A stretch of DNA of 64,000 bases from Fictibacillus terranigra (GTDB lineage Bacteria; Bacillota; Bacilli; Bacillales; Fictibacillaceae), in assembly GCF_030412265.1 (NCBI RefSeq), contig NZ_JAUHLN010000001.1, positions 62,001 to 126,000 on the forward strand. Reading direction: 5' to 3'. The number at the start of each line of letters is the position of its first letter. Position 1 is the stretch's first letter. The translations under genes were made by a program, and so were the position numbers. Below, piece by piece: positions 36,021 to 44,409 of this stretch. Under the pieces are notes generated by a model. It made no database searches. It was not told where the DNA came from and was given only the letters and a program-made list of their open reading frames with translations.

Positions 36021-36593
36021 CTAGTGCTTTTCTTGTTCATACCCATCAACCACAACATCGAGCTTTCCGGTTTCCGGATCGATTACGAGGCCATGAATGC
36101 GAACACCCTCAGGAAGAAGCGGGTGATGCTTCACCATGCTTACGCTGTCTTTCACTGCATCCTCTACCTTATCAAACCCTTTGAGCCACTGATTAAAATC
36201 CATGCCTGAGTATTTTAAGGTATTGAGTGTTTCTTCCTGGATGCCTTTATCTTTCATCTTTTCGATAAAATCATCCGGATCAAGAGCACTCATTCCGCAG
36301 TCGTGATGGCCGATAACACAGACCTCGGATGCTTTTAAAGCATAAATGGCGACAAGGATACTGCGCATGACACTTCCAAAAGGATGGGCAATAATCGCAC
36401 CGGCAGTTTTGATATGCTTAACGTCACCGTTTTTTATATTCATGGCTTGCGGAAGAAGTTCTGTCAGCCTTGTATCCATACATGAAATAATAACAAGCTT
36501 TTTCTCAGGAAACTTGGTCGTCTGGTATTTCTGGTATTCTTTATTTTCCACGAACTTTTCATTGTAAGCTAAAATTTCTTTTAAAATAGACAT
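36021..36593 (-). CDS. Beta-class carbonic anhydrase (YtiB-like)
   Basis: 190 residues. Zinc ligands in SCMDTR (Cys and the Asp-Arg dyad) and HHDCGM (His and Cys); TAGAIIAHPFGSVMRS is typical of the small Firmicute beta-CA group. Interconverts CO2 and bicarbonate in the cytoplasm. Start ATG at 36593 after GGGAAGAG; an in-frame codon at 36611 is less well placed. The 376-nt gap upstream (36594-36969) holds a lone TATAAT (36830s, plus strand) without a convincing -35, and nothing else I can assign. Confidence 0.92.
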   Translation of the reverse strand: MSILKEILAYNEKFVENKEYQKYQTTKFPEKKLVIISCMDTRLTELLPQAMNIKNGDVKHIKTAGAIIAHPFGSVMRSILVAIYALKASEVCVIGHHDCGMSALDPDDFIEKMKDKGIQEETLNTLKYSGMDFNQWLKGFDKVEDAVKDSVSMVKHHPLLPEGVRIHGLVIDPETGKLDVVVDGYEQEKH

Positions 36594-36969
36594 GTTACTC
36601 TTCCCTTCCATAGAACTCTTTTTTTACTATTTTATCGAAAGATCCGCAGAAATCAAATTTTAAAAGTTTTTATTAGACGAAACAAGCGTGTTATCGATAA
36701 AAAAACAGGCTGAAACATCATCAGACAGAACGATGCTTTCAAGAATGGTTCGTATTTTGTTGGACAACGCAAAGATATGTAGGAAAAAAACTAGGAAACA
36801 AAGCAGATTGTGACAAACATTTCCTTTTGCGCTTCGTATAATCAAACTATCAAGAACATAAGATAGTAAGTTATGAAAGCATCTAGTCAGGAAGAAAGGA
36901 GGACAGGCCGAACGAAACACTGGTAAGCCATTAAAATAGATTTACGAATAAAAAGGGGGATGAACGGAT

Positions 36970-37206
36970 ATGGAACAATCTGTGTTTTTAATAGCCATTA
37001 TTCTATTTACGGTGAACGTGATGTTTCAAAAAGCGGTTGCCTTGATGATCACCAAGGTGGAACAAACGGTTCGTGCGAAAGAGCAGAAATACCGCGTGGC
37101 AGCCAAGCTGGTTGAAGCCATTAAAAAGAAAGAACGACCGCTCTTCCAACAGATCAACAACTATAAACAAGCACGCCGTAAAGTGAAGTGGGTGGATACA
37201 TCTTAA
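36970..37206 (+). CDS. Small membrane-anchored protein of unknown function
   Basis: 78 residues: one N-terminal membrane helix (about 4-25), then a charged helical segment (VEQTVRAKEQKYRVAAKLVE) and a basic tail. A purine-rich GGGGG sequence lies about 10 nt upstream of the ATG. No family recognised. Followed after 41 nt by another small reading frame with a better RBS, perhaps in one transcript. Confidence 0.65.
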   Translation: MEQSVFLIAIILFTVNVMFQKAVALMITKVEQTVRAKEQKYRVAAKLVEAIKKKERPLFQQINNYKQARRKVKWVDTS

Positions 37207-37247
37207 CAAAATACGAACAACCAATTCAAATCGAGGGGAGAGGATAA

Positions 37248-37385
37248 ATGATATTATTAAGAATGGCTAGATACTACTTAGTAATACTTAAAGAAATGGA
37301 AATATATGAAGGGTATTCTGCTGGCAGATCCAAAAATCTATTAAAATGGATAATTCATAGGGTTTCGCGGCCTGGATCACCGTGA
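37248..37385 (+). CDS. Possible 45-residue small protein
   Basis: An ATG at 37248 preceded by GGGGAGAGG opens a 45-codon frame: hydrophobic/basic N-terminus (MILLRMARYYLVILKEMEIY), then GYSAGRSKN and a basic end. Codon choice is unremarkable. It could be a small membrane-associated protein, or chance; I know no homologue. Confidence 0.4.
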   Translation: MILLRMARYYLVILKEMEIYEGYSAGRSKNLLKWIIHRVSRPGSP

Positions 37386-37516
37386 AACATTGTGAATTTC
37401 AATAATAAATGCGCGGAGTATGTCGGGCAGTCTCTTTTGGGCTGTCTTTTTTTCGTGAAGAAAAAATGTGGTACTATAAGAACAGCATAGAAGGTTTATC
37501 GGAAGGAGAACATATC

Positions 37517-37795
37517 ATGAGTATTTCCGTTCGGCATATCATCACACTGATGGAAAAGCATTTGACTGAATTGAAGCAGCTCCCGGAGGGTTCGCCAAAA
37601 ACAAAGGAGAATGCGGCTGCCATTAAAACACTCTGCGAACTTATGCTGGAGTCTGACACTGCCAGGGAGGCCGGCCAGTGGATGCAGCCCTCCCCTATTT
37701 CGGCTCCGCCTGGATTTACAGGTCCATTGACCAAACCGAATAAAAAGATGGATGATGACGAAGAAGGCAATGGCGACTCCATTTTTGATTTCTAG
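37517..37795 (+). CDS. ywdI: DUF5327 family protein (YwdI-like)
   Basis: 92 residues: an N-terminal helical domain (ISVRHIITLMEKHLTELK, AAAIKTLCELML), then a Pro-rich, acidic tail ending DDDEEGNGDSIFDF. This matches my memory of the YwdI/DUF5327 family. In B. subtilis ywdI lies close to ywdK and gerQ, also found here 2.5-3 kb downstream. Start ATG at 37517 after AAGGAG. Unknown function. Confidence 0.68.
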   Translation: MSISVRHIITLMEKHLTELKQLPEGSPKTKENAAAIKTLCELMLESDTAREAGQWMQPSPISAPPGFTGPLTKPNKKMDDDEEGNGDSIFDF

Positions 37796-37803
37796 AATAA
37801 AGA

Positions 37804-37840
37804 AAACCAGGCTCATCCTAAATGGATAAGCCTGTTTTTT
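37804..37840. terminator. Bidirectional terminator
   Basis: AACCAGGCTCATCC-loop-GGATAAGCCTG flanked by A and T runs, between the convergent ywdI-like and glucosidase genes. Confidence 0.85.
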
Positions 37841-39467
37841 ATAGATGGTAGATTCTTGCCTCATGTGGCTGAAGGATGTTTTGGCCGTTGACCGATGAAT
37901 AGTTTCCAAGGACCAGATGATCTTCATTGGGCGTATAGGAAGCCGGGAGAGAAAATGAATGCGGCTCATCGCTATGGTTTAGCATGATCAGCCATGTGAC
38001 ACCATTCAAGCTCCTGGTGTAAATGTACAAATAAGGTTCACCCTCTGACAGATCCTGATAATCACCATAAACCATGACGTCGTGTTCTTTGCGCAAAGCG
38101 ATCAGCTCCTTATAAAAATAAAAGATCGAATGGGGATCGTTCAGTGCGTTTTCAACATTGATATCTTTGTAGTTTGGGTTCAAGCTGAGCCAAGGCTTTC
38201 CACTGGTAAAGCCGGCGTTCTTTGATGTGTTCCACTGCATGGGAGTCCTCGAATTATCACGGCTTAACGGCTGAAGCTCGCGCAGCACCTCCTGCGGGTC
38301 TCTGCCTTTTCCTGTTTCTTCCCCATATTTATTTTTCATCGCTATATCCTCATACTCATCGATCGTCTCGAACCTTACCCCGGTCATTCCAATCTCTTCG
38401 CCTTGATAAATATAAGGCATCCCAGGAAGGGTATGGACCATAGTAGCGAGCAATTTAGCCGATTCCACACGGTATACCCGATCGTTTCCGTACCGTGTTA
38501 CCTGCCGGGTATGGTCATGGTTGTTCAAAAATTGTGAGTTCCACCCTTTTCCATGCAAGCCTTCATACCAAGTTTGCTGAATTTCCTTATACCTGAGCAT
38601 ATCCCAGGAAGGCATATCGTCCGCTACTTGGAAATGGAACAGCGTGTTCAGTTCATGCCGGTCTTCCCCAACATATTTTAGGCCGTCTTCAGGTGTAACG
38701 AACGGAATTTCGCCGACGGTCATCACATCGTAGTGCCGCAGCACTTTTTCGTTCATCTCTTTAAGATACTCGTGAATGCCGGGATTATTTCCGAGGTAAT
38801 CAATGTTCTTTGGTTGTCCCGCATCGGGGAACCCTTTTTGTTTGGCCAAAAGATTGATCACGTCCATACGGAACCCATCAATTCCTTTATCGAGCCAAAA
38901 CCTCATCATGCTGTAGATTTCTTCTCTGACCTCTGGGTTCTCCCAATTGAGGTCAGGCTGCTGGACCGCAAAAGAATGCATATAATATTGATCCGTATGG
39001 GAATCGTATTCCCATGCAGAAGGAGAAAAATAAGAACGCCAATTGTTCGGTTCCCGGCCTTCTGCAGGATCTTTCCAGATGTACCAGTCTCGCTTCGGAT
39101 TATCCTTTGATGACCGCGATTCAAGGAACCAAGGATGCTGATCAGAGGTATGGTTAACCACCAAATCCATGATAAACTTCAATCCTCTGTTGTGAGCTTC
39201 GTTGAGCAGTTTTTCCCAAGTTTCCATCGTTCCTGCTTTTTTCATCACCGAACGATAGTCTGCGATGTCGTATCCGTTGTCCAGATCGGGTGACTCATAG
39301 ATCGGATTGAGCCAGATCACGTCTGCTCCCAGTTCTTTAATATAATCCAGCTTTTGGATGACGCCTTCCAAATCTCCAAAACCGTCTCCGTCTGTATCAA
39401 GAAAGCTGCGCCAATAGACTTGATAGACGACTGCTTCCTTCCACCATGTTCTCTTCAAAACCTTCAC
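37839..39467 (-). CDS. GH13 alpha-glucosidase (oligo-1,6-glucosidase type)
   Basis: 542 residues, GH13 subfamily 31-like, cytoplasmic. Calcium-like loop DTDGDGFGD, MDLVVNHTSDQH, catalytic Asp in DGFRMDVINL, acid/base Glu in VGEIPF, and transition-state Asp in LNNHDHTR. It cleaves alpha-1,6 (or alpha-1,4) links at the non-reducing end of isomaltose-type sugars. The N-terminus reads QVYWRSF where most family members have QIYPRSF. Start GTG at 39467 after a GGTGAGGAAAGG sequence. It has no transporter or regulator next to it, only an MFS relic upstream. Confidence 0.92.
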   Translation of the reverse strand: MKVLKRTWWKEAVVYQVYWRSFLDTDGDGFGDLEGVIQKLDYIKELGADVIWLNPIYESPDLDNGYDIADYRSVMKKAGTMETWEKLLNEAHNRGLKFIMDLVVNHTSDQHPWFLESRSSKDNPKRDWYIWKDPAEGREPNNWRSYFSPSAWEYDSHTDQYYMHSFAVQQPDLNWENPEVREEIYSMMRFWLDKGIDGFRMDVINLLAKQKGFPDAGQPKNIDYLGNNPGIHEYLKEMNEKVLRHYDVMTVGEIPFVTPEDGLKYVGEDRHELNTLFHFQVADDMPSWDMLRYKEIQQTWYEGLHGKGWNSQFLNNHDHTRQVTRYGNDRVYRVESAKLLATMVHTLPGMPYIYQGEEIGMTGVRFETIDEYEDIAMKNKYGEETGKGRDPQEVLRELQPLSRDNSRTPMQWNTSKNAGFTSGKPWLSLNPNYKDINVENALNDPHSIFYFYKELIALRKEHDVMVYGDYQDLSEGEPYLYIYTRSLNGVTWLIMLNHSDEPHSFSLPASYTPNEDHLVLGNYSSVNGQNILQPHEARIYHL

Positions 39468-39499
39468 CCTTTCCTCACCTTTTTCTCCATTATGAAGGA

Positions 39500-39736
39500 T
39501 GGAAAGTTTCCTGGAAACCCATTTCGCAATTAGGTATTCCGATCCTTGGATTGATTACAGGAGGATCAGCGCTCGGCCTTGTCTGTGCCGCTTCAGGAAT
39601 AGGAGGAGTCTTTGCGGGCTCCGCTCGTGGGAGCGGTGTCCGAAACGTTTGGCCCGGCTGCCGGATTCAATCTGCCCATCGTCTTCTTAAGTGTTCTTCT
39701 CATCTTCTCGTTCTTTATAAAAGATGTTCCTGACGA
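39500..39736 (+). pseudogene. Relic of an MFS transporter C-terminal region
   Basis: Two frames join near 39605: LGIPILGLITGGSALGLVCA and ASGIGGVFAG, then PLVGAVSETFGPAAGFNLPI followed by VFLSVLLIFSFFIKD, the typical last two helices of an MFS carrier. No start codon, no full-length gene, divergent from the glucosidase. Interpreted as a degraded remnant of a sugar or drug transporter. Confidence 0.5.
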
Positions 39737-39895
39737 TCAGGGAAGACCACCAATTCATAAAGGGCCGTTTCAAAGGCTTTGGAATGTTTCACCTCCAAAA
39801 GCATCTAACTTTCTAAAGCAGATAGGTCAAAAGTCTTGTTTTTTAAAACGGTAAAAGGTATGATGGTAAATTTTACTGTTCGGGTTTATACTATT

Positions 39896-39925
39896 TTTAC
39901 GAACATTTGTTCGTAAAAATATACT
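39896..39925 (+). promoter_or_regulatory. Promoter with an embedded LexA (SOS) box
   Basis: CGAAC-ATTT-GTTCG (39900-39913) equals the Bacillus LexA/DinR consensus CGAAC-N4-GTTCG. It is the centre of a longer palindrome (TATTTTTA arms). It overlaps the -35 TTTACG (39896) and spacer of a promoter whose -10 is TATACT (39920), 18-bp spacer, 23 nt before the YvrJ-like gene. Confidence 0.8.
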
Positions 39926-39947
39926 GAAAAAGTGAGGGAGATCTTAA

Positions 39948-40184
39948 ATGAATACAGCTAATGATTGGCTAGGGCTAGTAAATCTCCTTGGGAATGTGGG
40001 CTTTCCGGTTTTACTGGCTGGCTATTTGATGCTGCAGTTTGAAAAAAGGATACAAAGCTTGGAAGCTGTAATAAAAGACTTGCGTGATGAACTGGTTGAT
40101 AAGGAAGAGCTTGAAAAGAAATTGGAGCAATACGGTCAAAGGCTGAGAGAAAGAGAGGATCTGAAAAATACGGATGTTTCATAA
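39948..40184 (+). CDS. YvrJ-family small membrane protein, probably SOS-regulated
   Basis: 78 residues: one membrane helix (about 8-30, LVNLLGNVGFPVLLAGYLML), then a charged coiled coil (EKRIQSLEAVIKDLRDELVD, EELEKKLEQYGQ). The GNVGFP motif marks the YvrJ family; the layout also recalls BhlA/UviB holin-like proteins of phages and bacteriocins. RBS GAGGGAG. The perfect LexA box over its promoter suggests induction by DNA damage. The function is unknown. Confidence 0.78.
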   Translation: MNTANDWLGLVNLLGNVGFPVLLAGYLMLQFEKRIQSLEAVIKDLRDELVDKEELEKKLEQYGQRLREREDLKNTDVS

Positions 40185-40235
40185 CCTCCATTACTTTCTG
40201 GTATGATAAAAGAAAACTAGAGGAGTGGATTGGAA

Positions 40236-40607
40236 ATGAAGCTGTTTTTAATCCTGGGTGCCGTGAATGCTGCACTGGCAGTCGTGCTGGGAGCATTCGG
40301 TGCTCATGGTCTGGAAGGAAAACTATCGGAGAGGATGCTCGAAGTTTATAAAACGGGTGTTCAATATCATATGTATCACGCCATCGGGCTCTTGATCGTC
40401 GGCCTTCTCGCGGGAAAACTGGCAAACTCAGGAGCATTGCATTGGTCAGGCTGGCTGATGTTCATTGGGATTATCCTGTTTTCCGGCAGCTTGTACGCAT
40501 TAAGCACAACCGGTATTTCGAAGCTCGGCATCATCACGCCGTTTGGCGGAGTGGCATTTATTGCCAGCTGGGTACTATTCATCATGGCAGCAGTAAAAGG
40601 GCTGTAA
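40236..40607 (+). CDS. ywdK: DUF423 membrane protein (YwdK)
   Basis: 123 residues, four membrane helices. LGAVNAALAVVLGAFGAHGL, TGVQYHMYHAIGLL and GIITPFGGVAFIASWVL are DUF423 signatures. Start ATG at 40236, about 10 nt after GAGGAG; the TTG at 40230 is too close to the RBS. The convergent neighbour is gerQ, as in B. subtilis (ywdK-gerQ/ywdL). Function unknown. Confidence 0.92.
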   Translation: MKLFLILGAVNAALAVVLGAFGAHGLEGKLSERMLEVYKTGVQYHMYHAIGLLIVGLLAGKLANSGALHWSGWLMFIGIILFSGSLYALSTTGISKLGIITPFGGVAFIASWVLFIMAAVKGL

Positions 40608-40612
40608 AAAGG

Positions 40613-40645
40613 AAAAGAGCTTTGCTTATGGCAAAGCTCTTTTTT
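40613..40645. terminator. Bidirectional terminator
   Basis: AAAAGAGCTTTGC-loop-GCAAAGCTCTTTTTT between ywdK and gerQ. Confidence 0.92.
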
Positions 40646-40651
40646 ATCGTT

Positions 40652-41215
40652 TTATCTTGGGCTGTAGGTCGACATCGGCTGTCCTTGAGACTGTCCCTGG
40701 CTTTGCCCCTGCTGCTGCTCTCCCTGAGCCCCGCCATAAGGATAGGTATATTCAATTTCTTCATCGAACGTAATATAGTTGACGAATACCATGAGAAGAA
40801 GATAGCGTTTTCCGGTCTGCGGATCGCTCAGGATAATGTGGTCGCGTCCTGCAGCTTCTATCACTCCTCTGAATACTTTGGAATTCCACTTATCACTTCC
40901 TTCGAATGTTTGATAGACTGTCGCTACTTTTCCTTTGTTTAAACGCAGGATGTTTTCAATATAGGATTGTTCCAGCGGGAGCTGTCCAGGCGCTGCAATA
41001 TCAGTTGGGAACTGACCGTATGCCGCTCCAAGCCCTTGGGGCGGCATCGTCATGTCCGGGATCATCCCAGGCCCTGCATACCCTCCCTGTCCTTGCTGTC
41101 CCTGCGGCATCTGACCCTGACCCATTCCCATCTGGCCGGATTGAGTCATGCTGCCATAGTATGGCGGCATACCCCCGCCTGTTTGCTGGCCTTGTGTTTG
41201 CCTGTAATTTGTCAT
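40652..41215 (-). CDS. gerQ: Spore coat protein GerQ
   Basis: 187 residues. The N-terminal half is low-complexity Gln/Gly/Met/Pro (QTGGGMPPYYG, GQGQMPQGQQGQGG); the C-terminal domain (about 90-165) carries LPLEQSYIENILRLNKGK and GVIEAAGRDHIILSDPQTGK. GerQ is a coat protein that is cross-linked by transglutaminase Tgl and is needed to localise the germination lytic enzyme CwlJ. A short Gln/Ser/Gly tail ends the protein. Start ATG at 41215 with GGGGGAT upstream; the longer in-frame start at 41323 has no RBS. Confidence 0.93.
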   Translation of the reverse strand: MTNYRQTQGQQTGGGMPPYYGSMTQSGQMGMGQGQMPQGQQGQGGYAGPGMIPDMTMPPQGLGAAYGQFPTDIAAPGQLPLEQSYIENILRLNKGKVATVYQTFEGSDKWNSKVFRGVIEAAGRDHIILSDPQTGKRYLLLMVFVNYITFDEEIEYTYPYGGAQGEQQQGQSQGQSQGQPMSTYSPR

Positions 41216-41345
41216 ACTTGAAATCCCCCTTATACAAAAGGTTTTGGTAAACTTACGGACCGGTATAGGTTTCTTAATGATTGATAGAGTAGTGAAGGAG
41301 TCCATAAAACTACATTTCATCATATGTGAACATGCAGCCTGTTAG

Positions 41346-41402
41346 ACCAAAAAAAGCTGGCTCGCATGTCCGGCTTACTTGCGCGGCATGAGAACCAGCT
41401 CT
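41346..41402 (-). terminator. Terminator of hemQ
   Basis: Imperfect ~18-bp stem (AGCTGG and CATG blocks paired across 41352-41401) followed on the minus strand by seven T. Confidence 0.78.
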
Positions 41403-41420
41403 AGGGAGGCGTTTTATTTT

Positions 41421-41470
41421 AAAGCTTCAGCGCTTGTCGGGCCTAAGAAGTGCGCTTCCGCTTTTCCTTA
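41421..41470 (-). repeat. Dispersed repeat, copy B (short form)
   Basis: On the minus strand: GCGGAAGCGC...CTTAGGCCCGACAAGCGCTG, the conserved head of the element family A-D. It starts at the hemQ stop and lies before the hemQ terminator, so it is transcribed. Confidence 0.6.
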
Positions 41471-42214
41471 AACGTGTAAATAGCCAGGTACGGCTTCTTT
41501 TGTAAGCTGATTCCCGACATAGAATGAACCGAATTCACCGTAGCGTGCACTTACTTCATCAAATCTCATCTCATAGACGAGTTTTTTAAACTGAAGAACG
41601 TCATTGGCGAAGAGTGTGACTCCCCATTCCCAGTCATCGAATCCGACAGAGCCGGTGATGATCTGTTTGACTTTGCCTGCATAGCTTCGGCCGATCATGC
41701 CGTGGCTGTACATCAACTTTTTGCGTTCTTCCATCGGAAGCATATACCAATTGTCGTTTCCTTCCCGGCGCTTGTCCATTGGATAGAAGCAGACATATTT
41801 CCATTTCGGAAGCTCCGGTTTTAACCGTCCTTGAATCCTAGGGTCTGTTTCAGGGTCTGCATCGTTGGATGGATTATAGTTGCTCAGCTCTACCACAGAT
41901 ACATAGGAATAGGCAGGTATCGTATATTGTGCAAATGTTGTTTTATTGAACGCATTTTCGATTTCATTGAGGTCTTCCATCGTAGGACGGAGCAGCATCA
42001 GCATGAAATCTGCTTTTTGGCCAACGATCGAATAAAGGGCATGGCTGCCTTCTCTGCGGGCTTCGACTCCTTCCCATTTTTCCAAAAACGTCATAAATTC
42101 TTTGATGGCAGCTTCTCGTTCATCACTTGAAATCGCTTTCCAGGAGACCCAGTCCATCTTACGAAAATCATGGAGACAGTACCAGCCTTCCAGGGTTTGT
42201 GCAGCTTCACTCAT
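41468..42214 (-). CDS. hemQ: Coproheme decarboxylase HemQ
   Basis: Last step of the Gram-positive (coproporphyrin-dependent) haem pathway: oxidative decarboxylation of coproheme to haem b with H2O2. 248 residues of the chlorite-dismutase-like fold. The proximal haem histidine is in YSHGMIGR and the catalytic tyrosine in [12 protein letters not shown]. The same gene (ywfI) neighbours pta in B. subtilis, as here with only spo0M between. No other haem genes are in the window. Confidence 0.96.
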   Translation of the reverse strand: MSEAAQTLEGWYCLHDFRKMDWVSWKAISSDEREAAIKEFMTFLEKWEGVEARREGSHALYSIVGQKADFMLMLLRPTMEDLNEIENAFNKTTFAQYTIPAYSYVSVVELSNYNPSNDADPETDPRIQGRLKPELPKWKYVCFYPMDKRREGNDNWYMLPMEERKKLMYSHGMIGRSYAGKVKQIITGSVGFDDWEWGVTLFANDVLQFKKLVYEMRFDEVSARYGEFGSFYVGNQLTKEAVPGYLHV

Positions 42215-42280
42215 GTATAGTCACTCCTTGGAACATAATGATAATTTCACTCTTTTCCAATATACCACATTCGATTGAAT

Positions 42281-42319
42281 AAAAAAAAATCCCCGGTCCG
42301 TTGGAAACAGCCGGGGATG
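42281..42319 (-). terminator. Terminator of spo0M
   Basis: ATCCCCGG-N14-CCGGGGAT, then eight or nine T on the minus strand. Confidence 0.93.
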
Positions 42320-42323
42320 AAAG

Positions 42324-43097
42324 TTACACGAATCGCTGAATGGCAGCGGTGATTTTGCTGCTAAGAATAGAATGATCCTGGAGCTCTCGTTCTGCAAAGG
42401 CAAGTCTGACCTGTTTTTCATCCAGATCCATCGCTTCTTCAAGCATTCCGAACAGCCCTTTTGCTTTCTTATCGATTTCCAAAATGATCTCTAAGGAGCT
42501 TCCATCACTTAGGAATACTGCTTCTAGTTCATCCAACTTTCCCCTGAACATGCCGGTCGGCACATATTCGAATTCCTGAATAAACGGCAGGCGGCCGCCA
42601 GTAAATCGGGAAGCGGCTTCACAAGACGTGTGGCGAAGCACAAAGTCCAATCCTTCAATAGCTTCCATTGCTCTTCTGACAAGCGGTCCTGGATTAACCG
42701 TAATGTAATCTTTGTCTGACGGATCGACGGCATTCTTTATGTCTGCTCCGGTCTTCAGCCATACCGGTGTATGTCCGATGCTCAGCGGAACATCATAAGG
42801 CAGCCGGAACGAAAAAGGTATCTTTCTTATTTCCCCCGGCTGGATGGTTAAAGAATCAATCACCCGATGGCTTGCCACGGCTGCGTGTTCCCGGTATTTC
42901 TTATCATCAGATTCTCTTATGTATTCGGTCATAAGGAAAATGGATACCGAGTCAATCGGCTGAGCAGCCTTTCCGCCGGCAATCTGTACAGTTCCGGTGA
43001 CATCCTCGCCGGGAATGAAACGGGTTTTGGTTAAGATCGTATCAATAGTTGCCGCACCGATACCTACACTGGCCAGCATTTTGTTCATAAAAGACAT
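42324..43097 (-). CDS. spo0M: Sporulation control protein Spo0M
   Basis: 257 residues with an arrestin-like beta-sandwich: IDTILTKTRFIPGEDVTGTV, IPFSFRLPYDVPLS and HTPVWLKTGADI are typical of Spo0M, a SigH-related modulator of early sporulation and cell division in Bacillus. Start ATG at 43097 after AAGGAGGAT; a longer frame from 43169 has no RBS. It lies between hemQ and pta, an insertion relative to B. subtilis gene order. Confidence 0.93.
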   Translation of the reverse strand: MSFMNKMLASVGIGAATIDTILTKTRFIPGEDVTGTVQIAGGKAAQPIDSVSIFLMTEYIRESDDKKYREHAAVASHRVIDSLTIQPGEIRKIPFSFRLPYDVPLSIGHTPVWLKTGADIKNAVDPSDKDYITVNPGPLVRRAMEAIEGLDFVLRHTSCEAASRFTGGRLPFIQEFEYVPTGMFRGKLDELEAVFLSDGSSLEIILEIDKKAKGLFGMLEEAMDLDEKQVRLAFAERELQDHSILSSKITAAIQRFV

Positions 43098-43217
43098 ACT
43101 TAAAATCCTCCTTGAAATGGATAGTAAGATATACGGATCAATTTGTATAAAAGATTCAAACAGATCCATATCTATCCTTTTTATCCTTTGTATATTCTAA
43201 AAATAACAACTTCTTTG

Positions 43218-43231
43218 CACAAGCGCTTTCA
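43218..43231 (+). promoter_or_regulatory. CcpA cre site upstream of pta
   Basis: CACAAGCGCTTTCA matches the cre palindrome TGAAAGCGCTTTCA at 11 of 14 positions. With the -10-like TAGTAT at 43274-43279, its centre falls near -61, the position used when CcpA activates pta in B. subtilis. The -35 is poor, as expected of an activated promoter. Confidence 0.68.
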
Positions 43232-43307
43232 ATTAAGGGTATAGGTTTAAAACGGACGTGAAAAGGAGTACCCTAGTATGGAATGAACCCGAAGAGGAGG
43301 ACCTCGC

Positions 43308-44279
43308 ATGAGCGATTTATTTAAAGAGTTAAAAGATAAGGTACAGCAGCAGAACCCGACGATTGTTTTCCCGGAAGGAACCGACGAGCGAATTCTGGCT
43401 GCAGCAGTGAGATTGGCTGAAGAAAACGTGCTTAAACCCATTCTGGTTGGAGATAAAGAAGAGATCACTTCGAGAGCAAAAGAAATTGGAGTCAGCCTTG
43501 GTGACATGGAATTAATCGACCCTAAACAGTATGCTGAATTCGACAGCCTGGTGGCATCATTCGTGGAACGCCGAAAAGGGAAGGCGACAGAAGAACAAGC
43601 TCGCCAGATCCTTACGGATGAAAACTACTTCGGAACCATGCTGGTCTACACAGGGAAAGCTCATGGGCTAGTGAGCGGAGCTGCCCATTCTACCGCGGAT
43701 ACGGTTCGCCCGGCACTGCAGATCATTAAAACAAAAGAAGGCATCAAGAAAACGTCCGGCGCATTTATCATGGTTAAAGGCGAAGAGAAATATGTGTTTG
43801 CCGATTGTGCGATCAACATCGCCCCTTCAAGCGCCGACCTTGCTGAATCTGCATTAGTGAGCGCGCATACGGCAAGAGTATTCGGCATCGACCCGAAAGT
43901 GGCACTCCTAAGCTTTTCAACGAAAGGGTCCGCTAAATCGGCTGAAACTGAAAAAGTAGTAGAAGCGACCGAGCTGCTGAGCGGCATGAACCCTGATTTT
44001 CCGTTTGACGGCGAACTTCAGTTCGACGCGGCTTTTGTTTCTTCCGTAGCTCAGAAAAAAGCACCGGATTCTCCTTTAAAAGGCGAAGCGAACGTATTTA
44101 TCTTCCCTGGACTCGAAACAGGAAACATCGGGTATAAGATGGTTCAGCGCCTTGGCGGTTTTGAAGCGATCGGACCGATCCTGCAAGGACTAAACATGCC
44201 GGTTAACGACCTTTCCCGCGGCTGCAACGAGGAGGACGTGTACAAGCTCGCTCTTATTACAGCGATGCAGGCATTATAG
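43308..44279 (+). CDS. pta: Phosphate acetyltransferase
   Basis: Converts acetyl-CoA and phosphate to acetyl phosphate in the overflow (acetate) pathway. 323 residues, the short Bacillus type without an N-terminal regulatory domain. VFPEGTDERILAAA, GLVSGAAHSTADTVRPALQI, FADCAINIAP and NDLSRGCN are diagnostic. RBS GAGGAGG. Preceded by a cre site, implying carbon control by CcpA. Confidence 0.97.
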   Translation: MSDLFKELKDKVQQQNPTIVFPEGTDERILAAAVRLAEENVLKPILVGDKEEITSRAKEIGVSLGDMELIDPKQYAEFDSLVASFVERRKGKATEEQARQILTDENYFGTMLVYTGKAHGLVSGAAHSTADTVRPALQIIKTKEGIKKTSGAFIMVKGEEKYVFADCAINIAPSSADLAESALVSAHTARVFGIDPKVALLSFSTKGSAKSAETEKVVEATELLSGMNPDFPFDGELQFDAAFVSSVAQKKAPDSPLKGEANVFIFPGLETGNIGYKMVQRLGGFEAIGPILQGLNMPVNDLSRGCNEEDVYKLALITAMQAL

Positions 44280-44280
44280 G

Positions 44281-44404
44281 AAAGCGCAAGCGCCCTGTTA
44301 AGGTCCGACAAGCGGCCAAAGAAGAATTGTGTTTTTCAATACGTCCTCAGAGGACTAGGATGAAATAAGATTCATATTTCATCTTTTATGCTGAAGCTGG
44401 ACAA
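44281..44404 (+). repeat. Dispersed repeat, copy C (long form)
   Basis: Head GCGCAAGCGCCCTGTTAAGG then TCCGACAAGCG; tail TATGCTGAAGCTGGAC; the middle holds an internal inverted repeat (GATGAAAT/ATTTCATC). It lies immediately after the pta stop codon. Confidence 0.65.
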
Positions 44405-44409
44405 CACAT

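Noticed and set aside
36660-36920. 86-codon minus-strand frame upstream of the carbonic anhydrase
   Set aside because: Low-complexity hydrophobic translation with no RBS; it spans an AT-rich gap.
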